A stretch of DNA of 64,000 nucleotides from Antilocapra americana. Taxonomy: Eukaryota > Chordata > Mammalia > Artiodactyla > Antilocapridae. How positions within the stretch are numbered: position 1 is the first letter of the stretch; each line of letters opens with the position of its first letter. This document shows, in pieces, positions 1 through 29,694 of this stretch. The DNA lies in contig ML662442.1 in the NCBI GenBank assembly GCA_007570785.1, positions 36,095,818 through 36,159,817 on the forward strand, read 5' to 3'. The position numbers were made by a program, and so were the translations under genes. A model generated the notes under the pieces. The model did not search any database. It saw only the letters and a list, made by a program, of their open reading frames with translations, and was not told where the DNA came from.

Positions 1-227
1 CTATTTATCTCTAGTCATTGCATGCCTAGCCATAGAAGTTCAGTAATATTTGTTGAATGAATAAAAAGAAATCTGTTCCCTACTTCCTAGAAAAAAGAAG
101 TGATTCCCTAATTATGAATAGAGGCTTTGTGATCTCAAGCCTTTGAAAGGCCACCTCTTTACTTGTCTTATGGGAGGACAGAGGAAAGAAAGGAGGTCAC
201 TGGGATTTAGAAACAGACGTGCTCATT

Positions 228-622
228 TGTTCATCAACTTATCCAAATATTTGCCCAGTTCTGTGCTAGGCACTGGGTGTACAGTAGTGAATATAACACC
301 CTGTCTTTGTGGAGTTCATAGTCTACTGGAGATAAGTCTACTGATAAGTAGAAATCAGCAAACAAAATAACAAAGAGTATGTGTTGTAAAGAAAATAGCC
401 AGGTGTTAGAGCAAGCATTAACAGCATGGTGAGAGGAGGCCTCTTTGAGGAGGACACATTTAAGCTGAAATCTAAAGGATGAGAAGGTCCAGGAAGCAAG
501 GACTTTAGTATTGTTAATGTACTGAAAGCAAGTAAGTGGAGATAGAGCAGGGTGAGCAGTGAGAGAATGATATCCTAGAAAATGAAGGAGGCAAGGACTG
601 TGATATGGAATTTGGATTTTTT
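228..622 (-). repeat. L2 LINE remnant
   Basis: Text such as gtgctaggcactgggtgtac, ttcatagtctactggagata and gaggacacatttaagctgaa matches the reverse complement of the L2 3' region. It is old and strongly diverged. Confidence 0.7.
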
Positions 623-1569
623 ACTCAGTTTAACTTCATCTTCAGAAAAGCAAAAAATTGAACTCTATAATCTTGAATAAGGAACTCAACAGTACTTGGC
701 ATGTAACAAGTACTCAGTAAATATTAGCCATTATTATATATACCATACGCAACTAAACTAGCAAGTCTTGGTCAAAATAGTAGAAGGAAACTATCAAAAC
801 TTGAGCAATGAAAAGACATTTATTTATCTGAAAACGTAGATTTCATTTTGCAACTTCTTCATACAACCAGCCAAATTCCAGTGGAGCCAGTCAAGTTCCA
901 CTTAAAAGGGAAATCTTATTTTTGATTGACCCTCTGATATTCAATATTTCTTTGTTTTAAACAATCAAAAGACAGCATGGAGAACTATTTTGTCAGTACT
1001 CTAATTTTGAAATTGAGGTGGATCATTTTCATCTGCTCACATAAACCAGTGTAAGTTTTTATCACAGGCGGCCATTTCAGAAACGAGAGTTACAGCTAAT
1101 CAAACACTTAGTCCTCATGCCTTAGTGATTTTAATGATATGATTTGTTGCTATGAGACAAAAACATGTTGTGCGAGAAATAATCTATTTGAAATCATATG
1201 ACCTTGCTTCAAAGGCTTTTGATTAACAGCACTAACATACACTTTCTGGAAAAAAAACAAACCCTATGATTAGAGCTTGGTAGTCCTTTTAAAGCAAATA
1301 AAACCTTATTAGCCATTTATTAATGGACATGGGAAGCAAGAATGGCTCCAAGCATTAAAAACTTTCAAGGCCACTAGCAAAGTTGCTCCTCTTTTATCTT
1401 TTCTTTCTTCTTCCTACCTCCAAAGGAGACATTGAAAAATACCCCAGATGGATAGCAGATGAGAAATAGTCTGCCTAGAAGACCCAAGACCTAGCAGGCA
1501 CATTGTGCCATCCTACATGGCTTTGCTTGTGTGTATGTATGAAGCTGACTTTGTAACTCTTCAGTCTTC

Positions 1570-2035
1570 ATTCATAGGTTGAACATCCCCCAGGTATTGG
1601 CATTGTGCTTTGAGATGTGGTGGCAAGCAGACACAGTGCATGCTTTCACAAAGCTTAGAGTCTAGTAGGCAAGGCAGGCAAGAAGTTGACAAGTAGGAGT
1701 CATGCTTACTAACACAAACATGAAAAGTACTAGGAAGGAAGTAAAGTGGTGAGACTGGATAAGTAACTGGTGAATAGCTGATATCTGAGCTAAGCCCTAA
1801 ATGTCAAGAAGTTGATCTGTAAAGATACAGGACAAAACACTCTGAGCAGAGGGGCTGGCAGACTCAGGCTCCCAGAGGTGGGGACTAGCTTGGCGTTCAA
1901 GATAAAGAAAGACAGCCAGGGTAGGAGGGGCTTGCTGAGCTTTTGAGAGTATAGTAGGAGATAAAATCAAGAAGGGCAGGGACCCCATTCATGCAAGGTG
2001 GATTTTAAATGCAATAGGAAATTTCTGGAGGGCTG
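1570..2035 (-). repeat. L2 LINE remnant
   Basis: The sequence has the same reverse-L2 pattern: acaaagcttagagtctagta, then gatatctgagctaagccc, then gtggattttaaatgcaatag. Short minus-strand open frames here are repeat shadows. Confidence 0.65.
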
Positions 2036-2152
2036 TATCTATAGCTAGCTTTGTAAAGGGTCTATCCATACAAGACTTACCTAAAAACATGGCTAACCCT
2101 TGCCTAATGAACTGATGACAATGGCACTTTTTGCCCTTTTCTAGCTGGGAAA

Positions 2153-2355
2153 GGGCTTTTCCTGGTGGCTCAGTGGTAAAGAATCCATCTGCCAATGCAA
2201 GAGACATGGGTTCAATCCCTGGGTCAGGAAGATCTCCTGGAGAAGGGAACGGCAACCCACTTCAGTACTCTTGTCTGGAAAGTCCTATGGACAGAGGAGC
2301 CTGGAGTCCATGGGGTCTCAAAGAGTCAGACAAGACTTAGTGACTGAACAACAAC
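2153..2355 (+). repeat. Bov-tA SINE
   Basis: It runs from the tRNA-like head (ggcttttcctggtggctcag) to the tail agtcagacaagacttagtga. Flanking copies agctgggaaag (2143-2153) and agcttggaaaaag (2356-2368) look like a decayed target duplication. Confidence 0.9.
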
Positions 2356-2395
2356 AGCTTGGAAAAAGAGCAGCAAGAGAGACCAGTCCTATAGC

Positions 2396-2575
2396 CCTGA
2401 AACTCCAGCTGGTATGGTGGACCCCTTGGAATTTATCTAACCTGACCCAGGATGGCCATAAAAACAAAACCTTGTTTTATCTTGTTCTAGATCATAAGGG
2501 TCTCTGTGGTCCTGTCTCCCCATTTTTAGAGATGCTGTCCAAGCCCTGGTCTTTGTCAGCCAGGGGGTAGGCCCA
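2396..2575 (+). repeat. Unassigned repeat, copy 1 of a direct pair
   Basis: It aligns by eye along its length with 4512-4695. Shared blocks include ggaccccttggaat/ggaccccttagaat, acctgacccagga, aaaaccttgtt and ctctgtggtc. The family is not recognised. Confidence 0.7.
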
Positions 2576-3702
2576 GGCAGATCCTTTTATCCCCTTCCCC
2601 TTCGTTAAGCCCCAGATATCCTGACCAGACCTAAGCAAGAACAGGGCAAGGGTCACGGTCAGGGCCAAAAGACAAGCTGTGTTCAGAGGGGTGTGGTCAG
2701 TTTTGCCAGAGGAAACATGACCTGGTGTCACGGGTCAAAGCAGACAATAGACTGAATCCAGGGAATCTGACCAAGCTGAAAGACTGGCTAGGGCACATTT
2801 CCAGGGTCACCCAGTCAAGTTTCCTGAGGCCACACAGTGGGGACCCGGTAGTGGCCACACAATGAGCATACACATTATTAGTCTTCTGTACTTGAGGCCA
2901 CATTCCTCTAGACGGTTCTTGACTACTTAGCAAACCAAGAATAAAAATCGTAACCACATTCTCACCCTCACATCCTGGTGCTGCTGACCTGCTTTTTCTG
3001 TTATTTCTTGCATGCTTGCAAGTTTTGCTTCACCCAACTTCCCTGCAAGTATCCTACCACACAACAGGCAAATTGGTTATTACTTCTATAATCAGAAGAA
3101 GAATAAAGGCCAGTAAAAATCCTTTGAATATCAAGGTTCTTTCTTGCCCTAACTAGCTATGCCTGATTGATCATCCAAGTTCTTACTTGGGTAGAGGTGG
3201 CAATGCTTGGATCCCCAGGATGTGCTCATGGGGCGATCCACGCGGCTCTTTTTGCAGGGTTATATGTGCCTCTCTCCAGTCCTACAGGCTGAGCTCACCC
3301 CAGTGTGCTTCCATCCTCTCAGACTTCCGATACTCGAGCCCCCTTGGATCTGGACAGCTCCCTCAGGGGGCCTTCCTCTCCCACCCCTCCTGGGTTCCTT
3401 ACATTCCTGGCTCTCACTTCTCTTCTCTCACCAGGTCAGGCTGGTTGTCTTTAATCCTTTGGGACTCTGTTACTCCTGGGCCTGGCTGAGGCTAACTTTC
3501 TCCCAGGTTAGAAATTCATAGAAGTTGATGTGAGGACTGGCTTTGCTCTAAGACCTGCCCTCTTCTAACTGCCTGGCCCCAAGTGCACATGGCCTTTAGC
3601 ACGAGAAGACGGAGACAGTTGTGAGGTGCTGCCAACTGCTTGGCTACTTCCCAGGGATATGAGCCAAGTTTTCATTCATTTACTTCTTCCTAAGAGGGAC
3701 TG
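2576..3702 (+). other. Unassigned sequence between the direct repeat copies
   Basis: This is GC-moderate sequence with no recognised repeat and no supported gene. Overlapping open frames near 3187-3521 are short and unlike any known protein. It may be the interior of an old element bounded by the 2396 and 4512 copies. Confidence 0.4.
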
Positions 3703-4407
3703 AAAAAGCTGACTTGAAACTCAACATTCAAAAAACAAGGATCATGGCATCCATTCCCATAACTTTGTGGCAAATAGAAGGGGAAAAAGTGGAAGCTGTG
3801 ACATATTTTCTCCCCTCCTTGGGCTCCAAAATCATTGCATTCAGCCACTATAGTCATGGAATTAAAAGACACTTGCTCCTTGGAAGGAAAGCTATGACAA
3901 ACCTAGACAGCACATTAAAAAGCAGAGACATCACTTTGCCAACCAAGGTCCATCTGTTCAAAGCTATGATTTTTCCAGAAGTCCCATACCGATGTGAGAG
4001 TTGGACCATAAAGAAGGCTGAGTGCCAAAGAATTGATACTTTCAAACTGTGGTGCTAGAGGAGACTCTTGAGGATCCCTTGGACAGCAAGGAGATCAAAC
4101 CAGTCAATCCTAAATGAAATCAATCCTGAATGTTCATTGGAAGCACTGATACTGAAGCTGAAGTTCCAATACTTTGGCCACCTGATGTGAAGAGCTGACT
4201 CATTGGAAAAGACCCAGATGCTGAGAAAGCTTGAAGGAGAAAGCAGAAGAGGGCGGCAGCGGATGAGATGGTTAGATAACATCACTGACTCAATGGGCAT
4301 GAATCTGAGCAAACTCTGGGAGATAGTAGAGGACAGAGGGGCCTGGCATGCTACATTCCATGGGGTCACAAAGAGTCAGACATGACTTAACAACTGAACA
4401 GCAGCAA
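3703..4407 (+). mobile_element. BovB (RTE-type) LINE, 5'-truncated 3' end
   Basis: A 705-bp 3' fragment encodes the broken C-terminus of the BovB reverse transcriptase. Segments LKSRDITLPTKVHLFKAMIF, RCESWTIKKAE and RRGRQRMRWLDNITDSM are readable, with stops between them. It is flanked by a perfect 10-nt target duplication, agagggactg (3693-3702 and 4408-4417). It is inactive. Confidence 0.95.
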
Positions 4408-4511
4408 AGAGGGACTGGTGTGTGTGTGGGTGGGTGGGTGTGTCCAGGGAAGGAAATGAGCAAGCAGTGATTCTGTAGCTATCATGAGGATAATTTCTCT
4501 TAGCCTTGGGT

Positions 4512-4695
4512 TTTAAAACTTGAGGAATTATGGTGGTGATCTGGACCCCTTAGAATGTATGTGACCTGACCCAGGAAGGCTGTAACAGCAAAACCTTGTT
4601 GTATAGCTCATCCTAGACCAAAGGGTTCTCTGTGGTCATACCTCCCCATTCTTCGAGATGCCCTCCAAATCCTGGTCTTTATCAGCTGTGGGGCT
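4512..4695 (+). repeat. Unassigned repeat, copy 2 of a direct pair
   Basis: This is the second copy of the sequence at 2396-2575, in the same orientation about 2.1 kb downstream. It has small indels and many substitutions. Confidence 0.7.
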
Positions 4696-5015
4696 GGAAT
4701 CAGCTCAGTTTGGATTGTTTTAAGCATCTTATTTAAATAGGGGCCTACGTGGAGCTCCGTGCTTCCAATTTAAAACATTAAACTTATGATTTCACAGATG
4801 TTTTTGTTTAGGAAAACAATAAAGACAATGACTCAGTTTAATGAAAACTATCAAGTAAATAATACAGAAATGTGGCAAACATCTCGGAGGTAGTAAATAG
4901 TATATAGAACCCTCAGTTGGTACCAAGACAAAAACTTGCACTGAGCTTGCCTCTCCTTTCATGCAAAGGAGCCACAATCAGTCTTCCCTGTTTCCTTTGC
5001 TGTCTTCACCTACAG

Positions 5016-22440
<17,425 letters not shown>

Positions 22441-22838
22441 CCCTGCACCCCCACCCCCGGATTACAGCTCTTGTGGCTGAGGCCGGCTGGCAGCATTCAG
22501 GGCTGTTGTTTTCTGTCCCTCCTTGAGGGGCCCTCCACCCCCAGGAAACCTGTGCTGCAGGGGCCGCTTCCTCCTGAGGCCTTGAAGGACCTTGTCTTTG
22601 AGATGGAGGCCATGACTGTTCTGCATTCCCTGCTTCTTAAACCCACTGCCAACACTGAGTATCCAGAATTCGCCCTCAGCACCTAGCACATAGATAATAC
22701 AAGTGACGTTACTGTTAAATACCAGCGACCACAAACACTCTCTGCTTAGGGAAACGTTTCTGAGTTCGCTAGATGCCGCATGTCCTCAGACCGAACTGAT
22801 TCACGTACAAATAATAAAAAGTTTACTCTTTTGTAAAA
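22441..22838 (+). other. TRAF3IP2: TRAF3IP2 3' UTR
   Basis: About 400 nt run from the stop codon to a probable cleavage site 15-25 nt after the AATAAA at 22813. The first 230 nt are GC-rich and the rest is AT-richer. No repeat is recognised inside it. The 3' end is inferred from the signal, and longer transcripts cannot be excluded. Confidence 0.75.
22813..22818 (+). promoter_or_regulatory. Polyadenylation signal AATAAA
   Basis: A canonical hexamer lies 373 nt after the TRAF3IP2 stop. It is followed by a T/GT-rich stretch (gtttactcttttgtaaaactgtgttt), which suits a downstream element. Confidence 0.8.
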
Positions 22839-23129
22839 CTGTGTTTCACTTATCTCAAAGGAGATAGATGTATATTAATTTTTATGGGCAGTTGCTTCTG
22901 GGGACATTGATAAATCCACTTCAGTATAACATTAACAGACTGCTTTGTATTAAAAGATTAAGGCCAGATAGTTAAGCATCCCCTTTTAACTTCATCTTGA
23001 AAGTTTTATTCCTTCGGTAGAACTTTACAACAATATGACTTTGTACCACACACCACCATGATCCTAAGTAAAATCATAGCTCTTAGGGCCCGGGCTACGT
23101 ATATCAAAATGTCTGTGAATTGTATGAAG

Positions 23130-23410
23130 AGACAGGGGGATGTACAGTGCAGGCTAGACTTGTGGTTTGGGAGACCTGAGTTATAGTCTTGGGTCTGCCA
23201 CTAACTACCTGTGGTTTCATGCCACATGGCCTAGGGATGGTTCCCTGTTCAGGGATCAAACCTGTGCCCTTACAGTGAAAGTGCCAAATCCTAACCACTA
23301 GGCCACCAGGGATCTCCCCTGACACTAACTATCTGTGTGACCTTAAGCAAGTCCTTTCACTTTTCTGAAACACCAGAGATTCATTTCTATAATTATATGG
23401 ATAAAAATAT
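23130..23410 (+). repeat. MIR SINE split by CHR
   Basis: The MIR core ctgccactaactacctgtg continues after the insertion as tgtgaccttaagcaagtcct. Removing 23214-23337 restores the MIR. Confidence 0.88.
23214..23318 (-). repeat. CHR-group SINE inside a MIR
   Basis: This is a 105-nt reverse CHR fragment. The 19-nt target duplications at 23195-23213 and 23319-23337 differ at two sites, so the insertion is old. Confidence 0.9.
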
Positions 23411-23797
23411 TCCTAATGATCCTAAAAGGTTTAAGGCCTAGAACCTAAGTTCTAAATACTCTTGAGGAGTGACTGAGTTTTCATTTTCATAATAATCTCC
23501 TAGGGGACTGAAATTACATTTTCTCAACATTTTCTTCTTCTTTTTAAAATACCTTCAACAGTACCTTCACATTAATAATATCTTGCTCATCTGGTCTCCA
23601 CAGAAAGCATACACAAGTACACCCATATATGAAATATATATATACACATATATGTATGTGTCTGAATATATATAGTATATATATTCTACTACATAGAATA
23701 AGGTGAAATTAATTATGGTCCAAGATAATAAGCCCATATGAAGACTTTGGCAGGGCTGAGAGCCACTGCTTCCTCTTCTCTGTCTATCTAACCTCTT

Positions 23798-24123
23798 TGT
23801 TGCTGTTGTTTAGTCATTTAATCGTGTCCAACTCTTTGTAACCCATGGACTACAGCACACCAGGCTTCCCTGTCCTTCACCATCTTCCAGAGTTTGCTCA
23901 AACTCATGTCCAGTGAGTCGATGATACCATCCAACCATCTCATCCTCTGTCATCCCCTTCTCTTCCTGCCCTCAATCTTTCCCAGCATCAGTGTCTTATC
24001 CAATGAGTTGGCTCTTCACATCAATGGCCAAAGTATTGGAGTTTCAGCTTCAGCATCAGTCCTTGCAGTGAATATTGAGGGTTGATTTTCTTTAGGATTG
24101 ACTGGTTTGATCTCCTTGCAGTC
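23798..24123 (-). mobile_element. BovB LINE 3' end
   Basis: A reverse-strand 3' fragment (gttgctgttgtttagtcatt, ccagagtttgctcaaactca, gactggtttgatctccttgc). Target duplication: ctaacctctt at 23788-23797 and 24124-24133. Confidence 0.93.
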
Positions 24124-24184
24124 CTAACCTCTTAAACAAGGCTAAATTGTATTACAATATAGTTCAACCCTTATATGTCACCAT

Positions 24185-24499
24185 GAAAGTGAAAGTCGCT
24201 CAGTGGTGTCTGACTCTTTGCAACCCCATGGACTATATACAGTCCATGGTATTCTCTAGGCCAGAATACTGGAGTGGGTAGCCTTTCCCTTCTCCAGGGA
24301 ATCTTCTCAACCCAGGGATCGAACCCAAATCTCCAGTATTACAGGCGGATTCTTTACCAGCTGAGCCACAAGGGAAGCCCAAGAATACTGGAGTGGGGAG
24401 CCTATCCCTTCTCCAGCGGATCTTCCTGACCCAGGAATAAAACCAGGGTCTCTTGCATTGTAGGCAGACTCTTTACAGCTGAGCTATCAGTGAAGCCCA
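24185..24499 (-). repeat. Compound Bov-tA with a duplicated head region
   Basis: A reverse Bov-tA (to about 24380) is followed directly by a second copy of its tRNA-head side (24381-24499, from agaatactggagtggggagc to gagctatcagtgaagccc). The flanks tatgtcaccat and tacatcaccat span the whole unit, so it probably inserted as one piece. Confidence 0.85.
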
Positions 24500-25069
24500 T
24501 ACATCACCATAGGAAAGAAAAATACTTATCAGAAATGAGGAATTTTGCTGATGAATTGCAAAGAACACTAGTTTTCTTTACATTATAACCTAGATGTCTA
24601 CTGTGTACAGTGAATGTCTTTGTTTTTAAAACTAGGAAAAGAAAAGCTCATATACTGGAAGTCCTCATTTCTAAGACTCTATGATGAGTACCTTTAGCAT
24701 CATAGCATTTGAGACCTGATAAAACTGATGTGCTTGTTTGATTAACTCAAATTGCCTGGAAAACACCCCCCACACAAACATTAAATCTTCTTTCTCTCCT
24801 TTTATTATCTGTTTTTTGGAGGTGACAGCTTCATCAAGGATTCTACATGCAGTTGTTTAAAAAAAAAAAAAAGGTATCAGCAAGGATTACTCTGAAATGT
24901 TTCTAGTTGGCGGAGGTTTAATAATGTGATGTTATTACCTTTCCCTCTCTTTGGAGACCTGTCCTGAGCCCTCAGCCACTATTCCTCCCCCTAGGTGAAT
25001 GATGAGGGAAGGTCCCTCGTGTTCCACAAATAGTCATTAAAGTGTTACAGCTGGTAGCACTGGTGATGA

Positions 25070-25086
25070 AAAACAAACAAACAAAC

Positions 25087-25119
<33 letters not shown>

Positions 25120-25140
25120 CAAAAAGGACACACACACAAC
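25070..25140. repeat. (CAAA)n/(CA)n microsatellite
   Basis: Short caaa units pass into about 14 CA repeats, with a second CA block after aacaaaaagg. Confidence 0.95.
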
Positions 25141-25401
25141 ACTTAGCCAAGTGATGGATATTTGACCTCTGGAGTTTCTATGAAATCTGATGACCATGAA
25201 CATCAGAGGAATTACAGCAACTATTTTAGAGCACCAACACAGAGATTAACACTTGGTTTATTTAGACACTACCCTGGTCCTCTTGTATTCATCTGCAGAT
25301 ATTTGTGGGGTGGAAGTGGGGTAGGTCTGACTCAATAAAAAAAACCTCTTAGCCTCAAGGCTTTGTTCAGACCTAACCTGAATATTTAAAATGTAATGTT
25401 T

Positions 25402-25533
25402 AGGGAGTTCCCTGGTGATCCAGTGGTTAGGACTTGGCTCTTTCACTGTCATGAACCCAGGTCCAATCCCTGGTTGGGGAACTAAGATCCTACAAGCTGC
25501 ACAGTGGCCAAAAAAAAATTTAATTAATTAATT
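25402..25533 (+). repeat. CHR-group SINE
   Basis: It runs from agggagttccctggtgatcc to an A-run and a (ttaa)n tail. Flanks near 25381-25401 and 25534-25554 are similar AT-rich copies and may be a target duplication. Confidence 0.85.
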
Positions 25534-28500
25534 AATATTTTAAATGTAATTTTTAATTTCAGTGACTAGTTCCAAAGCATCTGTTTAACTTCTGTATTAT
25601 TCAAAGACATCTCAGTTCATGGCTATAGTCAAAGTCTTTCTCAGTTCAGTGCTCAGAAAAATTGTTGATACCCTTTTTCTTTGCTTCCTATTAAATAAAT
25701 CACCTATTTAAAGACTGGGTTTTTCTCAGAGTCATGTTAGCAAGAGAGGCAAGCTCTCCATTTTGAACATTCCAGAACTTGGTTCATGGTGTTTTGCCAA
25801 TAGCATTCTTCTTAACCTCAGTCGCTTCATCAACCACCTCATCCACATTGCCAAATGCCCCACTGTCACCATCATGTTTGCCAAATGAACTGCAAAGCCC
25901 TGTGATCACTGGGAAATAATCCAGAAAGTCTCTCAAAACACAGGATCTTTCTGTTTCTTCTTAATTAACCAAGAAGAATCAGTGAGACCCACCTCTTACT
26001 GGCAAATGAAAGAGAAGGAAGGTGAGACTGTGGGAAAATGTCCCACGAAGAACAAATGCCTCCTCTCTTGAAGAATCATGCAGTGTTTTTCAAAACAAAT
26101 AGTTCGGTCCAGGCCCACCAACCAATAAACAACCACCGGAACCAAAAAGGATGAATGAAATCACCAATATAAATTTAATTCTTGTATCATTTATTTCTGC
26201 CCTGGAGTCTTCGGTCTGGAAAGGACCTAGAACTCACGCACATCTGCAGTTTTGTTTTGTGCATGAGAAAAATGGGGTACAGAGAAACTGTGGCTCTGCC
26301 AAAGTCTCATCCTCAGGCTAGAAGCCAGATACCCTGGCTGTCCATCTGCAGATATTTATTCTGTGAACCTAGAACTTTTCTGGGGTTTGAAGGTAGATTT
26401 ATTCAGCAAATGACCCAGTATCTCCTGGAGGTAAACTGAGCCTCATGAACATAGGAGGCCTGAGGGAAGCTGCGCCTTGGTGGCTGAAGGATTAAATGAT
26501 CAAGTTGCAACTTGTTCTGTGGGAAATTCTTTGGGGGATTAAGTATGGTTGTGATTACATGGAGTGTGACTTTTCTTGAAGTTGTTTGGCATACTTATTT
26601 TATCCTGCTAGTCCAGGAAACTGAGGCACAGTTGAAAAGACCTTGATACCTTCCAGAAGCCTACAGACAAAACCTGCTAGGAGACTGGTTTCTTTTTGTT
26701 GTATCTGTCAATTTCCAAAACAACAACAAAGCAAAGGTTTTTATTTTTTTAATAGTCATCTTGCTCTCCCTCTTTTTTTTTTTTCCCTCTCCCCTCTTCT
26801 GATTCTATAAGAGTGACCCTGATTGGAGTGATACATAACTGTTTGGAACACCTGGACTACCTTTCAGATAAAGCAATGAGAAATGGATGGGTCTGGCTAC
26901 CTCTCCTGTGGGTAGTGGGGAGGCTTTGGGAAGAGATGAATGTCAACAACATAAAGGAGCCCGGCTCATTCAATACAGCTGGTGTTTGGGAAGGCCTGGT
27001 GCCCAGGCAGGACAGCATGTTCCTAACTTCATACTGATTTGTTTCATTTTCTATTGCAAAAGGCTTTCAGATAGAATCATGAGATGCTGGTGGGAGGCTT
27101 TCAAAGACCCTGGGCAGTCACGTGCTGCCAATCCATCCACGTGTGCCACAGCCCCTCCATCTGTGCCATGCTTTTGCTCCCAAATCTTTAGCCTCAAGCC
27201 AAGCAGGTGGGACCTGCAAGGGGAATGCTCAGCATAGCTCAGTTCTCTATTGAATCTCCCGAGGAGTGTCTGAGTCTGGGGCTCGGTTACTTTCACAGGT
27301 GTTTAGGAAGTGATATCTGAGCCTTTGCTAAAAAATGGAAGTCTTGGATCGGCATGTACCAGGGCAAGGAGACCATGGTCTGGACCTGCCTGCTCTTTTC
27401 CAGAAGCACTTGTATGGAAGGAGTAATTGCGGCCCCTGTGTCTCCCAGGACCTGTGAACTAAGACCAGGAGGGCACACGCCTCTTGTCCTTTGCCTGACC
27501 TCCCTTGGCTCCCTTCACTAGGAAGGTGCTGATGGTAGATGGCAGCGGGGGAGAAAGAGAGAGGAGGGGCGAGAGAACTCATGCCTGATGGATCCCATTA
27601 GGCTTAGTGTGCAAAGCAAGTTGAGATGAAGTAGCTGCTCTGGTATGCGGCCAAAACTGCTGTTCTATTTTTAGTCCCTCCCGAGTGCTTCTCAGCCCCG
27701 CATTGTACACCCCGGCACCTGGATCGGCAGTGAGACAGGGAACTGAGCCATTCGTTTGTAAAGCTGGAAGGAAGGAGGCCATTGATGCGGGGCTTGTTTA
27801 TCGCTGACAGGGAAGGGGGACCTGGAATGTTAATGAGGACGGCTCTCTGAAGCATGCCTTCGTGGTGAGCTAGGAGTTCAAAGGAGGAGGCAGGCTCAGT
27901 CCTGTGCCCAGCAAATGTGAACCGTTGATAGAGGGAAGGAGAAATCAATTATGCTGTCGCAGGCCTCATGTCATTGTGCCGGAGTTGTTAGGAAAGGTAG
28001 GACAAGGACCAGATCTCAAAAGGAAACAAAGCCACATGGCCTTGAAGTATAACGAGTTTGCCATGGCAACTGATGGAAATGAGCCTCCGGGGGCCCTGAG
28101 CAGGTGTGTTATCTTACAGAATAAACAGACTTCTCTCACTCCCAGGTTTTTATAATAAAACCTGTGTTTGGATTACTTTCCCCTCCTCTTTGTTACTGGG
28201 AGAAGCTGGCTGTTGCTCAATCAGCCCAAGGCTCTGGTGAGGGAAATGCAATCAGTGTTATCAAAAGAGCTGTTTTTGAAAAGCTGGCACTCGGCTTGGC
28301 TGCCAGCCTCATCACTGAGCAGCAGCTGGGCTACAGGTACCTGTCTGGCCTTTGCCACCTTCCAGGTGATGCTTGGCCCAGAAATCCGCCTGCTCACGTG
28401 TTCAACGGTGTGATGGGGAGGTGGGGCTCTCATGCTGGCAGTGGTCAAAAGCTGCATTTGTCCAGGGAGAGGAGAAATGTGTTTAGGTGAGTCTGGGACC

Positions 28501-28902
28501 TGACCAATTTTTAGCATCTTGCGTTATCTGGGATATGGGCCAAGGGTTCCTTGAGTTCAGGGATTAACTGATTCTATCTCCCAGACTGTTGCTATAACAA
28601 AGTTTAGTTACTCAGAAACTTGCAGAGAGCTGCTGTTTCTCTGAGCTTTAAATCCATCTTAGATGGGGTCTGAGGTGACAGATTCTCATGTCCAAAATGT
28701 ACACAAAATATGGAGATTTTGTAAAAACCCTCCTAAATCAGAAAGAAAAGCTGACACTGTATTGTTCCAAGGCCAAAACCAACACAGCAGGATGGCCCTA
28801 TTTTCATTGCTCTCACTTTGTGACAAAAGGAAAACTTCCACTCTGGCTTCAAATTGAGTTTCAAAACAAGATGCTCATTCATAACAGGCTCTTAGGACAG
28901 GG
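25534..28902. other. Largely unique intergenic sequence
   Basis: About 3.4 kb has no young SINE. Positions 27050-28500 are GC-moderate unique DNA with many small open frames on both strands, none recognised. A minus-strand acidic open frame at 25784-25960 is discussed in the findings. Confidence 0.5.
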
Positions 28903-29056
28903 ATACCAGGCTCCTCTGTCCATGGAATTCTCCAGGCAAGGATACTGGAGTGGGTTGTCATTCCCTTCTCCAGGAGATCTTCCCAAGCCAGGGATCGAAC
29001 CTGGGTCTTCTGCATTGCAGGCAGATTCTTTACCATCTGAGCCACCAGGGAAGTCC
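28903..29056 (-). repeat. Bov-tA SINE, partial
   Basis: A reverse copy beginning at ccaggctcctctgtccatgg and ending at gagccaccagggaagtcc. The 3' part of the element is missing. Confidence 0.92.
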
Positions 29057-29694
29057 AGTTTTATACTAAGTTTGGGCAAAACATCCAACCCAAGGAGAAT
29101 TGTGCCGCCAGCTGTGTCCAAAACTCTCAGGCATCACTTACTGCTCCACAGCACTACCCTGCACCCCCTGCCTCTTTCTTTCCTCTAACAAGATGGCCCA
29201 CATCAGCTCCTGCCCCTCTGTAGAGACCTATCCCCCCAGACAGCGCCCCGGCTGCCCCTCCATGCATCGCCTGATCTTTAAGCCCAGTAAGAAAAAAATG
29301 GCCTGAAGAATGGATTTAAGCTTCGGTGTCAGTGTGGAAACGATTTCACGCACTTCATGCACAAACCCTCTCAGGCAAAGTGGCATCACCAAGGCCAGGC
29401 ACTAAAGCATGCTGTGAGGTAGGCTTAAGGGGGGGGGGGCATTCCAAAGTGGGTAGGCAGGGCCTTCCTGCACTCAAACTTTTGAAATTCAAGATTCTAA
29501 ACTAGGTCTTTGGATACCAGCATATACTTATTCTTTGAAGCGGAAGTTTGTGATAACCCAGTGTGAGCATGAGAGTTCTGATTTATCACGTTACCATTTC
29601 TAATGAAACTGTCCTGCAAAAGCTAAACCAGAAGGGTCAGGGGTGCAGTGGGGGGTTGGGGAGGTTTAAGCAGCTGTCACAGATCAGCAACCAA
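29057..29694. other. Unique sequence with a G11 run
   Basis: No repeat or gene is recognised. A run of 11 G lies near 29430-29440. The open frame at 29100-29306 does not resemble a known protein. Confidence 0.5.

Larger units (their letters stand above)
1..5015 (+). other. TRAF3IP2 intron upstream of exon A (partial)
   Basis: This is intronic by position. It holds two reverse-strand L2 remnants, a Bov-tA, a BovB end and a pair of related ~180-bp sequences listed separately. Stretches 623-1569 and 4696-5015 are AT-rich with nothing else recognised. No upstream TRAF3IP2 coding exon was found here, and the large N-terminal exon must lie before position 1. Confidence 0.8.

Noticed and set aside
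29100..29306. Small Cys/Pro-rich frame and following text in unique DNA
   Set aside because: No recognised protein and no splice or start context.
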